A stretch of 64,000 bases of DNA from contig JAFKGE010000024.1 in the NCBI GenBank assembly GCA_017307865.1, positions 39,083 through 103,082 on the forward strand, read 5' to 3'. Source of the stretch: Burkholderiales bacterium (lineage in GTDB: Bacteria; Pseudomonadota; Gammaproteobacteria; Burkholderiales; Burkholderiaceae_C). Below the pieces are notes generated by a model, which made no database searches, was not told where the DNA came from, and saw only the letters and a program-made list of their open reading frames with translations. Below, one piece after another: positions 16,362-25,072 of the stretch (the stretch's first letter is position 1; every line of letters begins with the position of its first letter). The translations under genes were made by a program, and so were the position numbers.

Positions 16362-16843
16362 GGTGGAACGTCCTCCACCTCGAACGGCCGCAGCCCGTCC
16401 GTGGCCACGCGCAGCGGCGGCGTGGCGCTGCCGGCCAGCTGCAGCACGATGGCCTGCGCGGGGATGATGGGGTCGGGGCCCAGCGTGACCGGGGCGTTGC
16501 CGACGGCCCGGGTGCGCGCGTCCAGCCAGCCGCCGGGCAGGGGCGGCGCGGTGGCGGGCAGGCCGTCGAAGGCGAAGCCGCCGGCCGTGGGGCGCCACTG
16601 CACCGGCACGCCGGCCACGCGCGACTGGGCGCGGGCCGATTCGAGCAGCGCGGCCAGCCGCGCGCCGTCGCGTGCCAGGACGTTGCGGTCGCCGTCGGGC
16701 AGGGCCAGGCTGACCAGGGCCGTGCCGAGCGCGACGATGGCGAGCACCACCATCAGCTCGATCAGGGTAAAGCCGCGCCGGCATTGCAAGCCAAATCGGC
16801 CTGTAGCGCTTATGGGACAAGCGCAAGCAGCTATCAAAAACAT
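16358..16843 (-). CDS. gspH: Type II secretion minor pseudopilin GspH, leader made of R1 repeat
   Basis: A 161-aa pseudopilin with cleavage at CRRG/FTLIELMVVLAIVALG. From the ATG at 16843 the 25-residue leader (MFLIAACACPISATGRFGLQ and on) is encoded entirely by the antisense strand of R1 copy 5. A TTG in frame 6 codons before the phenylalanine would give a short leader (MQCRRG) and is a real alternative. A GTG at 16867 is also possible. The body contains the GspH domain (PDGDRNVLARDGARLAALLE, GVPVQWRPTAGGFAF). Confidence 0.88.
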   Translation of the reverse strand: MFLIAACACPISATGRFGLQCRRGFTLIELMVVLAIVALGTALVSLALPDGDRNVLARDGARLAALLESARAQSRVAGVPVQWRPTAGGFAFDGLPATAPPLPGGWLDARTRAVGNAPVTLGPDPIIPAQAIVLQLAGSATPPLRVATDGLRPFEVEDVPP

Positions 16844-16847
16844 AGTA
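16785..16847 (+). repeat. R1 dispersed repeat, copy 5, overlapping the gspH start
   Basis: One of the best-preserved copies: CAAGCCAAATCGGCCTGTAG, CGCTTATGGGACAAGCGC, AAGCAGCTATCAAAAACATA. Its shared frame (plus strand) is open: NRPVALMGQAQAAIKNIV. The opposite strand supplies the start codon and leader of gspH. Confidence 0.9.
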
Positions 16848-16888
16848 ATCCGCTCAAGCCCTGGCACGCGCGGGCGCAGCGGCGGCGC

Positions 16889-17329
16889 CTACTGCCAGCT
16901 GCCGATGTCGGCGTTCTTGCCTTCGCCGCCGCTCACGCCGTCGGCGCCGAAGCTCATCACGTCGACCTCGCCCTTGATGCCGGGGTTGAGGTACTGGTAG
17001 GGCCGGCCCCAGGGGTCGTTGGGCAGTTTGTCGAGGTACGGCCGCCAGTTGGGCGGCACCGGCGGCGTGGTCGGCTTGGTCACCAGCGCCTGCAGGCCCT
17101 GCTCGGCGGTGGGAAAGACGTGGTTGTCCAGCTTGTACAGCTTGAGCGCCTGCATCAGGTTGTTGACGTCGGTGCGCGCGGCGGTGGCGCGCGCGTCGTC
17201 GGTGCGGTCCAGCACGTTGGGCACGATCAGCGCCGCCAGCACGCCGATGATGACCAGCACCACCATCAGCTCGATCAGCGTGAAGCCGGCGGCGCGGCGC
17301 CAGCGGGTGGCGAGAGGGGCAACGGTCAT
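16889..17329 (-). CDS. gspG: Type II secretion major pseudopilin GspG
   Basis: A 146-aa major pseudopilin. Leader MTVAPLATRWRRAAG, then FTLIELMVVLVIIGVLAALI with Glu at +5. The C-terminal domain has the GspG signature NDPWGRPYQYLNPG, and the Ca-binding loop VMSFGADGVSGGEGKNADIG is complete. It polymerises into the pseudopilus. I chose the ATG at 17329 rather than an upstream TTG. It is the first gene of the minus-strand operon; gspC diverges from it across only 54 bases. Confidence 0.95.
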   Translation of the reverse strand: MTVAPLATRWRRAAGFTLIELMVVLVIIGVLAALIVPNVLDRTDDARATAARTDVNNLMQALKLYKLDNHVFPTAEQGLQALVTKPTTPPVPPNWRPYLDKLPNDPWGRPYQYLNPGIKGEVDVMSFGADGVSGGEGKNADIGSWQ

Positions 17330-17370
17330 GGAAAGCAGGCGCAAGCGCGAATGGCGAAGGTGGCTTCAAT

Positions 17371-17376
17371 GATAAT
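17371..17376 (+). promoter_or_regulatory. Candidate -10 box for a leaderless gspC transcript
   Basis: GATAAT preceded by T ends 7 bases before the gspC ATG at 17384. A start point 6-8 bases downstream would fall at the start codon, and there is no ribosome site. The same arrangement is seen before tal. Confidence 0.4.
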
Positions 17377-17383
17377 CGCCGCC

Positions 17384-17956
17384 ATGTCCTCGTCTCGCCT
17401 TGCCTCGCGCCTGCCGGTGGCCCTGGCCACGACGATGCTGTGGGCGCTGGCCGCCGGCAGCGCCGCGGGGTGGGCGCTGCAGTGGGGCGGGGCGCAGCGG
17501 CCGGTGGACGTGCCCGTGGCCGGCACGGCGCCCGCCACCGCGCCGGCGCTGGACGTGGCGGCGGTGGCGCGCGCGCTGGGCGCGCAGCCCAGCGCCGCCG
17601 CGCCGGCCGACCCCGACCTGGCCGGGCGGCTGGCGCTGCGCGGCGTGCTGACGCACGGCGCGGGCGGCGCCGCCCTGATCGCGCTGGACGGCCAGCCGGC
17701 CAGGCCGCTGCGCGTGGGCGCCGTGCTGGATGGGCTGGAAGGCGGCTGGACGCTGCGCTCGGTCACGCCGTCCGCCGCCGTGCTGGCGGCCAAGGGGCGC
17801 GAGCTGCGGCTGGAGTTGCCGCTGCCCGACGAGCGCCCGCGCCCGACGGCGGCACCCATGCCGCGCCCGGCCGCGACGCCCGTGCCGCGGCCGGTGGTGG
17901 CGCCGAGCGTTGCAACGCCCTATCCGGGCATGGGCGTGAACCTGCCGCAGCGCTGA
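17384..17956 (+). CDS. gspC: Type II secretion protein GspC
   Basis: A 190-aa inner-membrane protein: a short cytoplasmic start, one transmembrane helix (about 10-30, VALATTMLWALAAGSAAGWAL), a periplasmic homology-region domain (LAGRLALRGVLTHGAGGAALIALDG, VGAVLDGLEGGWTLRSVTP) and a Pro-rich tail with no PDZ domain. The HR domain docks on the secretin GspD. It is transcribed away from the rest of the operon. An ATG at 17369 would add 5 residues. It ends 13 bases from the convergent ilvA stop. Confidence 0.88.
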   Translation: MSSSRLASRLPVALATTMLWALAAGSAAGWALQWGGAQRPVDVPVAGTAPATAPALDVAAVARALGAQPSAAAPADPDLAGRLALRGVLTHGAGGAALIALDGQPARPLRVGAVLDGLEGGWTLRSVTPSAAVLAAKGRELRLELPLPDERPRPTAAPMPRPAATPVPRPVVAPSVATPYPGMGVNLPQR

Positions 17957-17969
17957 TCGGCTCGAAGCG

Positions 17970-19547
17970 TCAGGCCTGCAGGAACAGGCGGTAGGCCGGA
18001 TTGGCCGTTTCTTCCACCCACGGATAGCCCAGCTCGGCCAGGAAGCGCGTGAAGGCCGCGTTGTCGGCGGCGGGCACCTGCAGGCCGACCAGGATCTGGC
18101 CGTAGTCGGCGCCCTGGTGGCGGTAGTGAAAGAGCGAGATGTTCCAGCTCGGCTTCATCCCGCTCAGGAACTTGAACAGCGCCCCCGGCCGCTCGGGAAA
18201 CAGAAAGCGCAGCAGCCGCTCGTCGCGCGCCAGCGGCGAGCGCCCGCCGATCATGTAGCGCACGTGCTCCTTGGCCAGCTCGTCGTGCGTCAGGTCGAGC
18301 GCGTCGAAGCCCGCGCGCTGCAACGTGCTGGCGATCTTGGGCGACTCGCCCTTGGCCACCGTGGTCAGGCCGACGAACACGTGGGCCTTGCCGCCCTGCG
18401 CGGCGTTGGTGATGCGGTAGCTGAACTCGGTCACGTTGCGCGGCCCGCCGGGCAGCTGGCCGATCAGCTCGCACAGGCGGCGAAAGCTGCCGCGCTCCTC
18501 CGGGATGGTGACGGCCAGCAGGGCCTCGCGCTCCTCGCCCACCTCGGCGCGGTCGGCGACGAAGCGCAGGCGGTCGAAGTTCATGTTGGCGCCCGAGAGG
18601 ATGGCGGCGTAGGTCTCGCCCTTGCTCTTGTGCGTGGCCACGTATTGCTTGACGGCGGCCACCGCCATGGCGCCCGAGGGCTCGACGATGCTGCGCGTGT
18701 CGATGAAGACGTCGCGAATGGCCGCGCACACGGCGTCGATGTCGACGCGGATGAACTCGTCCACCAGCGTGCGCGCGATGCGGAAGGTCTCGGCGCCAAC
18801 CTGCTTGACGGCGGTGCCGTCGGCAAACAGCCCCACGTCGGGCAGCGCCACGCGCTGGCCGCTGGCCACCGACTGCGCCATGGCGTCCGAGTCGCTCATC
18901 TGCACGCCGATGATCCTGACCTCGGGACGCACCGCCTTGATGTAGCCGGCCACGCCGCTGATCAGCCCGCCGCCGCCGATGGCCACGAACACGGCATCCA
19001 GCGGCCCCTGGTGCTGGCGCAGGATTTCCATGCCGATGGTGCCCTGGCCGGCAATCACCAGCGGGTCGTCGAAGGGGTGCACGAAGGTCAGGCCCTGCTC
19101 GGCCTGCAGCTTGACCGAGTGCTCATAGGCGTCGGAATAGCTGTCGCCCACCAGCACCACCTCGCCGCCCAGCGCGCGCACGGCGTCGACCTTGACTTGC
19201 GGCGTGGTGACGGGCATCACGATCACGGCGCGCGCCCCCAGCTTGTGCGCCGCCAGGGCCACGCCCTGGGCATGGTTGCCGGCACTGGCGCAGATCACGC
19301 CGGCCTTCAGCTGCTCGGGCGTCAGGTGCGCCATCTTGTTGTAGGCGCCGCGCAGCTTGAAGCTGAACACCGGCTGCTGGTCCTCGCGCTTGAGCAGCAC
19401 CTTGTTGTGCAGCCGGCGGCTGAGCACCTTGGCGGGCGTCAGGTCGGACTCGATGGCCACGTCGTACACGCGCGCCGTCAGCACCTGCTTGAGGTAGTCG
19501 GTGTGGGACAGCGGGGTGGTGGAGGCAGCGGAACGGGCAGCAGGCAT
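17970..19547 (-). CDS. ilvA: Biosynthetic threonine ammonia-lyase IlvA
   Basis: A 525-aa PLP enzyme making 2-oxobutanoate from threonine, the first step to isoleucine. The PLP lysine is Lys64 in FSFKLRGAYNKM; SAGNHAQGVA and the phosphate loop GGGGLISGVA are present. Two C-terminal ACT-like regulatory domains (EERGSFRRLCELIG near 345 and PERPGALFKFLSGM near 440) make it the long, isoleucine-inhibited form. I chose the ATG at 19547; an upstream open frame runs through repeat DNA. A candidate -10 TATGAT lies at 19578-19583. Confidence 0.95.
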   Translation of the reverse strand: MPAARSAASTTPLSHTDYLKQVLTARVYDVAIESDLTPAKVLSRRLHNKVLLKREDQQPVFSFKLRGAYNKMAHLTPEQLKAGVICASAGNHAQGVALAAHKLGARAVIVMPVTTPQVKVDAVRALGGEVVLVGDSYSDAYEHSVKLQAEQGLTFVHPFDDPLVIAGQGTIGMEILRQHQGPLDAVFVAIGGGGLISGVAGYIKAVRPEVRIIGVQMSDSDAMAQSVASGQRVALPDVGLFADGTAVKQVGAETFRIARTLVDEFIRVDIDAVCAAIRDVFIDTRSIVEPSGAMAVAAVKQYVATHKSKGETYAAILSGANMNFDRLRFVADRAEVGEEREALLAVTIPEERGSFRRLCELIGQLPGGPRNVTEFSYRITNAAQGGKAHVFVGLTTVAKGESPKIASTLQRAGFDALDLTHDELAKEHVRYMIGGRSPLARDERLLRFLFPERPGALFKFLSGMKPSWNISLFHYRHQGADYGQILVGLQVPAADNAAFTRFLAELGYPWVEETANPAYRLFLQA

Positions 19548-19707
19548 GGTGCGGACGGGCGAAAAAGCGAACCCGCCATCATAAGGAGCGCGCCGCAAAG
19601 CCGCCGGCCGCTCATGCTGCATAGCAGCAAAATATTCCCCCGTGTGCCCCCGCTGCGCGTGGTGCGCTGCCCCCAAGGGGCGTTTTGCCTTGGGGCGGCC
19701 CGGCGGC
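19548..19707. other. ilvA upstream region with a GC-rich palindromic repeat
   Basis: No gene. It holds the ilvA leader, a candidate minus-strand -10 (TATGAT, 19578-19583) and a GC-rich repeat segment (about 19640-19705) with an 8-bp stem, CCCCAAGG at 19671-19678 pairing with CCTTGGGG at 19688-19695. Confidence 0.4.
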
Positions 19708-19798
19708 AAAAAAAAGCCCCGAACCGCGAGGCTCAGGGCTTAATCCACCGTTTGAAGGGGTGGAGGAGACAATCGGCGCCAGCGATTTCGCGCTGGCA
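19708..19798 (-). ncRNA. Candidate small RNA with an anti-Shine-Dalgarno motif and strong terminator
   Basis: About 90 nt on the minus strand with no coding gene upstream on that strand. In order: hairpin 1 GCCAGCG/CGCTGGC (19778-19797), a single-stranded TCTCCTCC, hairpin 2 CCACC/GGTGG (19745-19763), and an intrinsic terminator (stem AAGCCC...GGGCTT with an inner GAGCC/GGTTC stem, then eight T; 19708-19744). A -10-like TAGACT (19806-19811) would place the start at hairpin 1. CUCCUCC could pair with ribosome sites. It could instead be an attenuator for ilvA, but there is no Ile/Leu/Val-rich leader peptide. Confidence 0.5.
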
Positions 19799-19918
19799 TG
19801 GGCGTAGTCTACACGAAAAGCACGATCGTGCGCGAATCATGTTGCGCTGCAGCATCAGGCGCGGCCGAGAGGCCGTCCCGCTACACTGGGGGCCCGACTT
19901 TCAACAAGGTGCATCAAC

Positions 19919-20371
19919 GTGGAATGCCAAGTCACCTGGACCGGCGCGGCGGGCGCGCGCTCGGGCATGGGCTTCGTGGCCGAGACCGGCTCGGGCCACA
20001 TCATCGCCATGGACGGCGCGCCCGATGCGGCCCACCCCGGGCAGGGCGGCCAGAACCTGGCGCCGCGCCCGATGGAGACCGTGCTGGCCGGCGCCGGCGG
20101 CTGCACCGCCTACGACGTGGTGCTGATTTTGCAGCGCGGCCGCCACGACGTGCGCGGCTGCAGCGTGCTTCTCACCAGCGAGCGCGCGGCGCAAGACCCC
20201 AAGGTGTTCACGCGCATCCACATGCATTTCACCGTCACCGGCAAGGCGGTGCCGGTGGCCGCGGTGGAGCGCGCCATTGCGCTGAGCCATGAAAAATACT
20301 GCTCGGCCTCGATCATGCTGGGCAAGACGGCCGAAATCACGACCTCGTTCGACGTCGTCGAGCTGACGTGA
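19919..20371 (+). CDS. OsmC/Ohr family peroxidase-like protein
   Basis: A 150-aa OsmC-fold protein. The two redox cysteines are visible in GAGGCTAYDVV (Cys62) and HEKYCSASIML (Cys125), so the thiol peroxidase chemistry of the family is plausible. The pattern (TGSGHIIAMDG, PMETVLAGAGGCTAYD) is that of the YhfA-like subgroup rather than Ohr itself. The start is a GTG at 19919 with a weak AAGGTG site. A possible -10 (TACACT) lies about 40 bases upstream. The exact substrate is unknown. Confidence 0.8.
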   Translation: MECQVTWTGAAGARSGMGFVAETGSGHIIAMDGAPDAAHPGQGGQNLAPRPMETVLAGAGGCTAYDVVLILQRGRHDVRGCSVLLTSERAAQDPKVFTRIHMHFTVTGKAVPVAAVERAIALSHEKYCSASIMLGKTAEITTSFDVVELT

Positions 20372-20389
20372 TCCGTCGGATGCGGTGAG

Positions 20390-21025
20390 TCAGATGTAAT
20401 GCGCGGTGCCCGTCATCGCCCGCGCGGCGGCGCGCATCAGGGCGCGCACCGGCAGGGGCAGCTCGGCGCCGCCGGCGGCCAGGGCCTCGTCGGCGTGGCG
20501 GGCCTCGTCCTGCTTCATCTGCGCCACCACGGCGCGCGAGGCGGCGTCGGCGGCGGGCAGGCGCTCCATGTGCGCGGCCAGGTGCGCCTCGACCTGGCGC
20601 TCGGTCTCGACCACGAAGCCCAGGTTCACGCGGTCGCCGCCCAGCTTGCCGGCCAGCACGCCGATGCCGAAGGCGCCGGCGTACCACAGCGGGTTGAGCC
20701 AGGACGGCTGGCTGCCCAGCTGCTGCAGGCGCTCGCGCGTCCAGGCCAGGTGGTCGGTTTCCTCGCGCGCGGCGGCGTCCAGCTGCTGGCGCAGGGCCTC
20801 GCTGCGGCTGGTGAGCGCCTGCGCCTGATACAAGGCTTGCGCGCAGACTTCGCCCACGTGGTTGACCCGCATCAGGGCGCCCGACAGGCGCCGGTCGGGC
20901 TCATCCAGGGGTTCGGTGGCCGGCAGACTGGCGGCCGGGCTGGGGCGTGCGGGCTGGGGCTGGGCCAGCAGGGTGCGCAGGGCACTGTCGGCGGCGCCCA
21001 GCAGGCGATCGGTCAGTGACAACAT
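20390..21025 (-). CDS. coq7: Coq7-type demethoxyubiquinone hydroxylase
   Basis: A 211-aa diiron protein that hydroxylates the ubiquinone ring (2-polyprenyl-3-methyl-6-methoxy-1,4-benzoquinone to the hydroxylated form). Carboxylate-bridged diiron ligands are visible: [37 protein letters not shown] and [10 protein letters not shown]. Length and motifs fit the betaproteobacterial Coq7 family. The start ATG at 21025 gives [14 protein letters not shown]. It is divergent from the porin. Confidence 0.93.
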   Translation of the reverse strand: MLSLTDRLLGAADSALRTLLAQPQPARPSPAASLPATEPLDEPDRRLSGALMRVNHVGEVCAQALYQAQALTSRSEALRQQLDAAAREETDHLAWTRERLQQLGSQPSWLNPLWYAGAFGIGVLAGKLGGDRVNLGFVVETERQVEAHLAAHMERLPAADAASRAVVAQMKQDEARHADEALAAGGAELPLPVRALMRAAARAMTGTAHYI

Positions 21026-21156
21026 GCCGGCATGGTACGCCAGGCCGCGGTCGCCGCGCCGGACGCGGCCTGTTGCAGCAAGCCAACGCCACGCCGCGGG
21101 GTGTCGCCGATTCGCAACAAATCCGGGGGTCGAGGGCCGTTTTGGCACGGAAGTCT

Positions 21157-21185
21157 TTGCATGTTCCGGGCAGGTCTGGTGCAAT
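21157..21185 (+). promoter_or_regulatory. Candidate porin promoter
   Basis: TTGCAT (21157-21162), a 17-base spacer and TGCAAT (21180-21185), giving a leader of about 95 nt with a clear ribosome site (TTGGAGA) before the ATG. The match is moderate. The rest of the 262-base gap (21026-21287) shows no gene. Confidence 0.35.
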
Positions 21186-21287
21186 AACAACAACTTCCCA
21201 ATCGGGGAGGTTGGCCCGGGGAACCGGCGGGAATCGCAGACGGACCCTTCGCACCGGAGCCCTATGTTTAACCTTGGAGAACTTGCA

Positions 21288-22238
21288 ATGAAAAAATCTC
21301 TGATCGCCCTGGCCGTGCTGGGCTTCACCGGTGCCGCGATGGCTCAATCTTCCGTGACCCTGTACGGCGTGGCCGACGCGGGTATCGCTCGTACGGAAGC
21401 CCGTAACCCGATCACCGGCGACAAGACCAGCAAGACCGGCATGGCCGCTTCCGGCACCATGAACAACGGCACCAGCCGTCTGGGCGTGCGTGGCGTCGAA
21501 GACCTGGGTGGCGGCCTGAAGGTCGGCTTCAACTTCGAACACGGCCTGAGCCTGGGCAACGGCGCTGGCAACCTGAGCGGCGGTCAGATGTGGAGCCGTG
21601 CTGCCAACCTGTGGATCGGTGGCAACTGGGGTACCTTCAAGATGGGCCGCACGCTGAACCCGTCGTTCTACGGCCTGGCCACCTGGGAACTGACCGGCGC
21701 CACCAACTACTCCGTGGTCGGCAACACCTACGGCTTCACCGGCGAAGGTCCTCGTACCAGCAACCAGTTCAGCTACAAGACCCCCAACCTGGGCGGCTTC
21801 AGCGCCGAGCTGGGCTACGTCCTGAAGGACGACAACGCTGGCAAGGCCAAGTGGGACCTGAACGCGATCTACGCGAACGGCCCGATCGGCGTCGGCCTGT
21901 CGGTCAACAAGGAAAAGGACAGCAAGACCAACTACGCGCTGGGCGGCAACTACAACTTCGGCAGCTTCGTGGTTGCGGCTTCGTACAACAACGTGTACGC
22001 CGCCGGTTCCGACCTGAAGCGTCGTGGCTTCAGCCTGGGCGGCACCGCCAACCTGGGCGCCTTCGCCGTGACGCTGGACCTGACCCGCGACACCAAGAAC
22101 GACTTCGGTGGCAAGAAGTACACCAACGGCGTCCTGGAAGGCAAGTACGCCCTGTCCAAGCGCACCTTCGTCTACGCCGCTTACCTGCGTCTGGACAGCA
22201 CCAACAACTACGGTATTGGTCTGCGCCACAACTTCTGA
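21288..22238 (+). CDS. General (GBP-family) trimeric porin
   Basis: A 316-aa outer-membrane beta-barrel: signal [20 protein letters not shown], then [45 protein letters not shown] and the C-terminal GIGLRHNF ending in Phe, all typical of the Gram-negative porin family of Burkholderiales. It contains many Tyr/Gly beta strands. Codon choice is shifted toward CGT and GCT and away from the local GC-rich pattern, as in very highly expressed genes; this is not a sign of transfer. A strong terminator follows. Confidence 0.95.
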   Translation: MKKSLIALAVLGFTGAAMAQSSVTLYGVADAGIARTEARNPITGDKTSKTGMAASGTMNNGTSRLGVRGVEDLGGGLKVGFNFEHGLSLGNGAGNLSGGQMWSRAANLWIGGNWGTFKMGRTLNPSFYGLATWELTGATNYSVVGNTYGFTGEGPRTSNQFSYKTPNLGGFSAELGYVLKDDNAGKAKWDLNAIYANGPIGVGLSVNKEKDSKTNYALGGNYNFGSFVVAASYNNVYAAGSDLKRRGFSLGGTANLGAFAVTLDLTRDTKNDFGGKKYTNGVLEGKYALSKRTFVYAAYLRLDSTNNYGIGLRHNF

Positions 22239-22293
22239 TCGCCCGCGCCCTTTGGGCGCGTGACTGGCCCCTCGGGGCCAAGTCCGGATCAGC

Positions 22294-22319
22294 AAAAAAC
22301 CGCCTTCGGGCGGTTTTTT
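22294..22319 (+). terminator. Intrinsic terminator of the porin gene
   Basis: AAAAAACCGCC, a TTCG loop and GGCGGTTTTTT: a perfect GC stem with a tetraloop and T tract, symmetric and thus usable on both strands, 56 bases after the porin stop. Confidence 0.9.
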
Positions 22320-22436
22320 GTTGGGCACTCGATGCTTGCGAGAAGCATCGAATCGGCGCTGGTTCCATTCTCGCAATCCCTGTGCCGCCTGCGCGGGCCC
22401 CTCTGTTAGCATGCGCGCAGACTTATCGAGCGAGGC

Positions 22437-23417
22437 ATGGGTGCATTCATTTTTCGTCGCCTGATCCAGGCCGTGGTGGTGATGGTGTCGGTGGCGTTCG
22501 TGGCCTTCCTGCTGTTTCAGTACGTGGGCGATCCGGTGGTGTTCCTGCTGGGGCAGGACGCCAAGCCCGAGCAGATTCGCCAGCTGCGGGCGGACCTGGG
22601 GCTGGACCAGCCCTTCTTCGTGCAGTTCTGGCATTTCCTGGTCAACGCGGTGCAGGGCGAGTTCGGCCTCAGCCTGCGGCAGGGGCAAAAGGTGTCGCGC
22701 CTGCTGGCCGAGCGCTTTCCGGCCACCTTCGAGCTGTCCATCGTCGCCGCCGCGCTGGCGCTGCTGGTGGGCATTCCCATGGGCGTGTACGCGGCGCTCC
22801 GGCGCGGCAGCTTCATGAGCCAGGTGTTCATGACGGTGTCGCTGCTGGGGGTGTCGCTGCCGACCTTCCTGATCGGCATCCTGCTGATCCTGATCTTCTC
22901 GGTCATGCTGGGCTGGATGCCCAGCTTCGGGCGCGGCGAGACGGTGCAGCTCGGCTGGTGGAGCACCGGTCTTCTGACCCGGGACGGCTGGGTGCACATC
23001 GTGCTGCCCGCCATCACGCTGGCGATCTTCCAACTCACACTCATCATGCGCCTGGTGCGCGCCGAGATGCTGGAGGTGCTGCGCACCGACTACATCAAGT
23101 TCGCGCGCGCCCGCGGCCTGTCCGACCGCGCCATCCACTTCGGCCACGCGCTGAAGAACACGCTGGTGCCGGTGATGACCATCACCGGCCTGCAGCTGGG
23201 CGGCCTGATCGCGTTTGCCATCATCACCGAGACGGTGTTCCAGTGGCCCGGCATGGGCCTGCTGTTCATCCAGGCCGTCACCTTTGCCGACGTGCCGGTG
23301 ATGGCCGCCTACCTGTGCCTGATCGCGCTGATCTTCGTCGTCATCAACCTGGTCGTCGACCTGCTGTACGTGGTGGTCGATCCGCGCCTGAGCGTGGGCC
23401 AGGCGGGCGGGCACTGA
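22437..23417 (+). CDS. ABC importer permease, peptide/nickel/opine family (DppB-like)
   Basis: A 326-aa inner-membrane permease with about 6 transmembrane segments, the family N-terminus MGAFIFRRLIQAVVVMVSVAFVAFLLF and the cytoplasmic coupling loop RARGLSDRAIHFGHALKNTLVPV (EAA-like motif). It is the first gene of a five-gene importer in the order permease, binding protein, permease, ATPase, ATPase, which is unusual because the binding protein commonly comes first. The substrate is unresolved (peptide, glutathione or opine). Confidence 0.88.
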   Translation: MGAFIFRRLIQAVVVMVSVAFVAFLLFQYVGDPVVFLLGQDAKPEQIRQLRADLGLDQPFFVQFWHFLVNAVQGEFGLSLRQGQKVSRLLAERFPATFELSIVAAALALLVGIPMGVYAALRRGSFMSQVFMTVSLLGVSLPTFLIGILLILIFSVMLGWMPSFGRGETVQLGWWSTGLLTRDGWVHIVLPAITLAIFQLTLIMRLVRAEMLEVLRTDYIKFARARGLSDRAIHFGHALKNTLVPVMTITGLQLGGLIAFAIITETVFQWPGMGLLFIQAVTFADVPVMAAYLCLIALIFVVINLVVDLLYVVVDPRLSVGQAGGH

Positions 23418-23457
23418 GTTTGTCGCTTCACATTCCAACCAAACCAAGGAGACTCGG

Positions 23458-25044
23458 ATGAACCGGAAAAACCAACGCTTGTCGCTGCTGGTGGGCGCGA
23501 CCCTGCTGGCGCTGGCGAGCGCCGCGTCGGCGCAGACGGTGCGCATCGCCAACCAGGGCGACGCGCTGTCGCTCGACCCGCATTCGCTCAACGAGTCGCT
23601 GCAGCTGTCGGTCGACAGCAACGCCTACGAGGCGCTGGTGGGCTGGAACAAGAAGCTGGAGATGGAGCCGCGCCTGGCCACGTCGTGGAAGCAGACCGCG
23701 CCCACGGTGTGGCGCTTCGAGCTGCGCAAGGGCGTGCAGTTCTACGACGGCACGCCGTTCACGGCCGACGACGTGGTGTTCACCATGGGCCGCATCATGG
23801 CCGACGGCTCGGACATGAAGAGCTATGGCACCGACGTGAAGGAAACGCGCAAGATCGACGATCACACGATCGAGATCGAGACCAAGTCGCCGCAGCCCAT
23901 CCTGCCGCAGATCCTCTCGCAGGTCTACATCATGAGCAAGAAGTGGTGCGAGGCCAACGACGCCGTCAAGCCGGTGGACCGGCGCAAGGGGGTGGAGAAC
24001 ACCGCCTCGTTCAAGACCAACGGCACCGGCCCCTACCACGTGCGCGAGCGCCAGCCGGGCGTGCGCACGGTGTTCGTGCGCAACCCGCGCTACTGGGGCA
24101 AGATCGAAGGCAACGCGCAGGAAGTCATCTTCACGCCCATCGCCAACCCGGCCACCCGCGTGGCGGCGCTGCTGTCGGGCGAGATCGACGTGATGGAGCC
24201 GGTGCCGGTGCAGGACATCGCCCGCGTCAACGCCAACGCCGGCACGCGCGTCATTGCCGGGCCCGAGCTGCGCACCATCTTCCTGGGCATGGACCAGAAG
24301 CGCGACGAGCTGCAGTTCTCCAGCGTCAAGGGCAAGAACCCGTTCAAGGACGTGCGCGTGCGCAAGGCCTTCTACCAGGCGATCGACATCGAGGGCATCA
24401 AGAAGACGGTGATGCGCGGCCAGTCGCGCCCCACCGCGCTGATGGTGGGCCCCGGCATCAACGGCTGGACCGAGGCGCAGGACAAGCGCTTTCCGTACGA
24501 CGTCGCGGCGGCCAAGAAGCTGCTGGTCGAGGCCGGCTACCCCGACGGCTTCGAGGTGACCATGAACTGCCCCAACGACCGCTACGTCAACGACGGGCAG
24601 ATCTGCCAGACGGTGGCGGCCAACCTGTCCAAGATCGGGGTCAAGATCAACCTGCAGGCCGAGACCAAGGGCACCTACTTTCCCAAGATCCTGCGCCGCG
24701 ACACCAGCTTCTATCTGCTGGGCTGGACGCCCTCGACCTACGACGCGCACAACGTGCTGAACGCCATCATGCACTGCCCGGACGACAAGACCGGAGCCGG
24801 CCAGTTCAACCTGGGCAGCTATTGCAACCCCAAGCTGGACGAGCTGACGGCCAAGATCGGCGCCGAGACCGACCAGGCCAAGCGCAACGCGATGATCAAG
24901 GAGGCGTTCCAGATGCACATCGACGACGTGGGCCACCTGCCGCTGCACCAGCAGATGCTGGCCTGGGGCGTGAGCAAGAAGGTCGACCTGGTGCAGCTGG
25001 CCGACAACTACATGCCCTTCAAGTGGATCACCATCAAGCCGTGA
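23458..25044 (+). CDS. ABC importer periplasmic binding protein, SBP family 5 (DppA/OppA-like)
   Basis: A 528-aa exported protein: Sec signal to about residue 25 (ALASAASA), then the family 5 pattern (QGDALSLDPHSLNES, YEALVGWNKKLEMEPRLA, FYDGTPFTADDVVFTMGR, AKKLLVEAGYPDGFEVTM). Four cysteines in the mature C-terminal half (CPNDRYVNDGQIC; MHCPDDK with SYCNPK) suggest two disulfides. AAGGAG precedes the ATG. It delivers substrate to the surrounding permeases. Confidence 0.9.
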   Translation: MNRKNQRLSLLVGATLLALASAASAQTVRIANQGDALSLDPHSLNESLQLSVDSNAYEALVGWNKKLEMEPRLATSWKQTAPTVWRFELRKGVQFYDGTPFTADDVVFTMGRIMADGSDMKSYGTDVKETRKIDDHTIEIETKSPQPILPQILSQVYIMSKKWCEANDAVKPVDRRKGVENTASFKTNGTGPYHVRERQPGVRTVFVRNPRYWGKIEGNAQEVIFTPIANPATRVAALLSGEIDVMEPVPVQDIARVNANAGTRVIAGPELRTIFLGMDQKRDELQFSSVKGKNPFKDVRVRKAFYQAIDIEGIKKTVMRGQSRPTALMVGPGINGWTEAQDKRFPYDVAAAKKLLVEAGYPDGFEVTMNCPNDRYVNDGQICQTVAANLSKIGVKINLQAETKGTYFPKILRRDTSFYLLGWTPSTYDAHNVLNAIMHCPDDKTGAGQFNLGSYCNPKLDELTAKIGAETDQAKRNAMIKEAFQMHIDDVGHLPLHQQMLAWGVSKKVDLVQLADNYMPFKWITIKP

Positions 25045-25072
25045 TGCGGCGGGTGCCCGGGCCGCCGGCTCA

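Noticed and set aside
21288..22238. Shifted codon use of the porin as a sign of horizontal transfer
   Set aside because: The shift is toward codons of very highly expressed genes, and the protein is a typical porin of this order.
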